5,678 bases of DNA from Niastella sp. Its GTDB lineage: Bacteria; Bacteroidota; Bacteroidia; Chitinophagales; Chitinophagaceae. How positions within the stretch are numbered: position 1 is the first letter of the stretch; every line of letters starts with the position of its first letter. The notes beneath the pieces are model-generated. The model was not told the origin of the DNA. It searched no databases and saw only the letters and a list, made by a program, of their open reading frames with translations. Below are positions 5,611 through 5,678 of this stretch, in pieces. The translations under genes and the position numbers were made by a program. The DNA is taken from contig JAJKIL010000352.1 of NCBI GenBank assembly GCA_021154515.1, forward strand, positions 1 through 5,678, read 5' to 3'.

Positions 5611-5678
5611 TCAAAACTTATAACTTACTGTAGCGGTGAACTGCGTAGGCGGTATGGGGTTCACGCTATAGTTTTCAT
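5611..5678 (-). CDS. C-terminal fragment of an outer-membrane beta-barrel protein, probably a TonB-dependent receptor
   Basis: The minus strand carries an open frame from the window edge to TGA (plus 5611-5613), encoding the final 21 residues, ending in YSVNPIPPTQFTATVSYKF. An amphipathic last strand (alternating T-A-T-V-S-Y-K) closing with an aromatic Phe is the standard C-terminal signal for barrel assembly by the BAM complex. The 'PTQFTATVSYKF' style is common in Bacteroidota TonB-dependent receptors. Plug domain, TonB box and substrate clues lie outside the window, so SusC-type or siderophore-type cannot be decided. A strong terminator follows at the proper distance, supporting a genuine gene end. 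Confidence 0.65.
   Translation of the reverse strand, partial: ENYSVNPIPPTQFTATVSYKF

Noticed and set aside
5637..5663. GTGAAC...GTTCAC inverted repeat near the right edge
   Set aside because: It is a 6-bp arm pair inside the coding end of the outer-membrane protein with a long loop; no sign of function.

Overview
The window looks like chromosomal DNA of a Bacteroidota member, most likely Chitinophagaceae (Niastella/Chitinophaga-like). The reasons are weak or absent Shine-Dalgarno sequences, a TonB-dependent-receptor C-terminus ending in Phe, a secreted ThuA-domain protein, a member of the 'LSFYK' family of unknown function that I associate with this phylum, and G/C-rich intergenic hairpins. 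The genus assignment is an inference from pattern memory, not from a search.

Left part, plus strand (1-2071). The 3' end of a probable saccharopine-dehydrogenase-like oxidoreductase is followed after 72 bp, which hold a G/C-rich hairpin repeat, by a DUF1338/HglS-type 2-oxoadipate dioxygenase/decarboxylase. Together they suggest a lysine-degradation cluster running through 2-aminoadipate and 2-oxoadipate to 2-hydroxyglutarate. A strong nested palindrome, probably a terminator, ends this unit. A separate gene for a signal-peptide-bearing ThuA-like protein follows and ends at a strong terminator that lies between convergent genes.

Middle and right part, minus strand (2079-5357, read right to left). 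The gene order is an 'LSFYK' family protein of unknown function, a LysR-type regulator, a YeiH/UPF0324 putative sulfate exporter and a small two-helix membrane protein. Gaps are only 21, 53 and 55 bp, so this may be one transcription unit. The regulator lies in tandem with the transporter rather than divergent from it. A 13-bp palindrome sits between them, directly upstream of a Bacteroidota-like promoter candidate, and could be the regulator's operator.

Right edge (5358-5678). A 253-bp intergenic region holds an approximately helically phased tandem repeat of about 11 bp (core CGGGATAT) and a minus-strand terminator. That terminator serves the truncated TonB-dependent-receptor-like gene entering from the right edge.

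I see no RNA genes, CRISPR array, insertion sequence or defence system. The least explained items are the phased CGGGATAT array, the LysR-YeiH-small membrane protein unit and the LSFYK protein.
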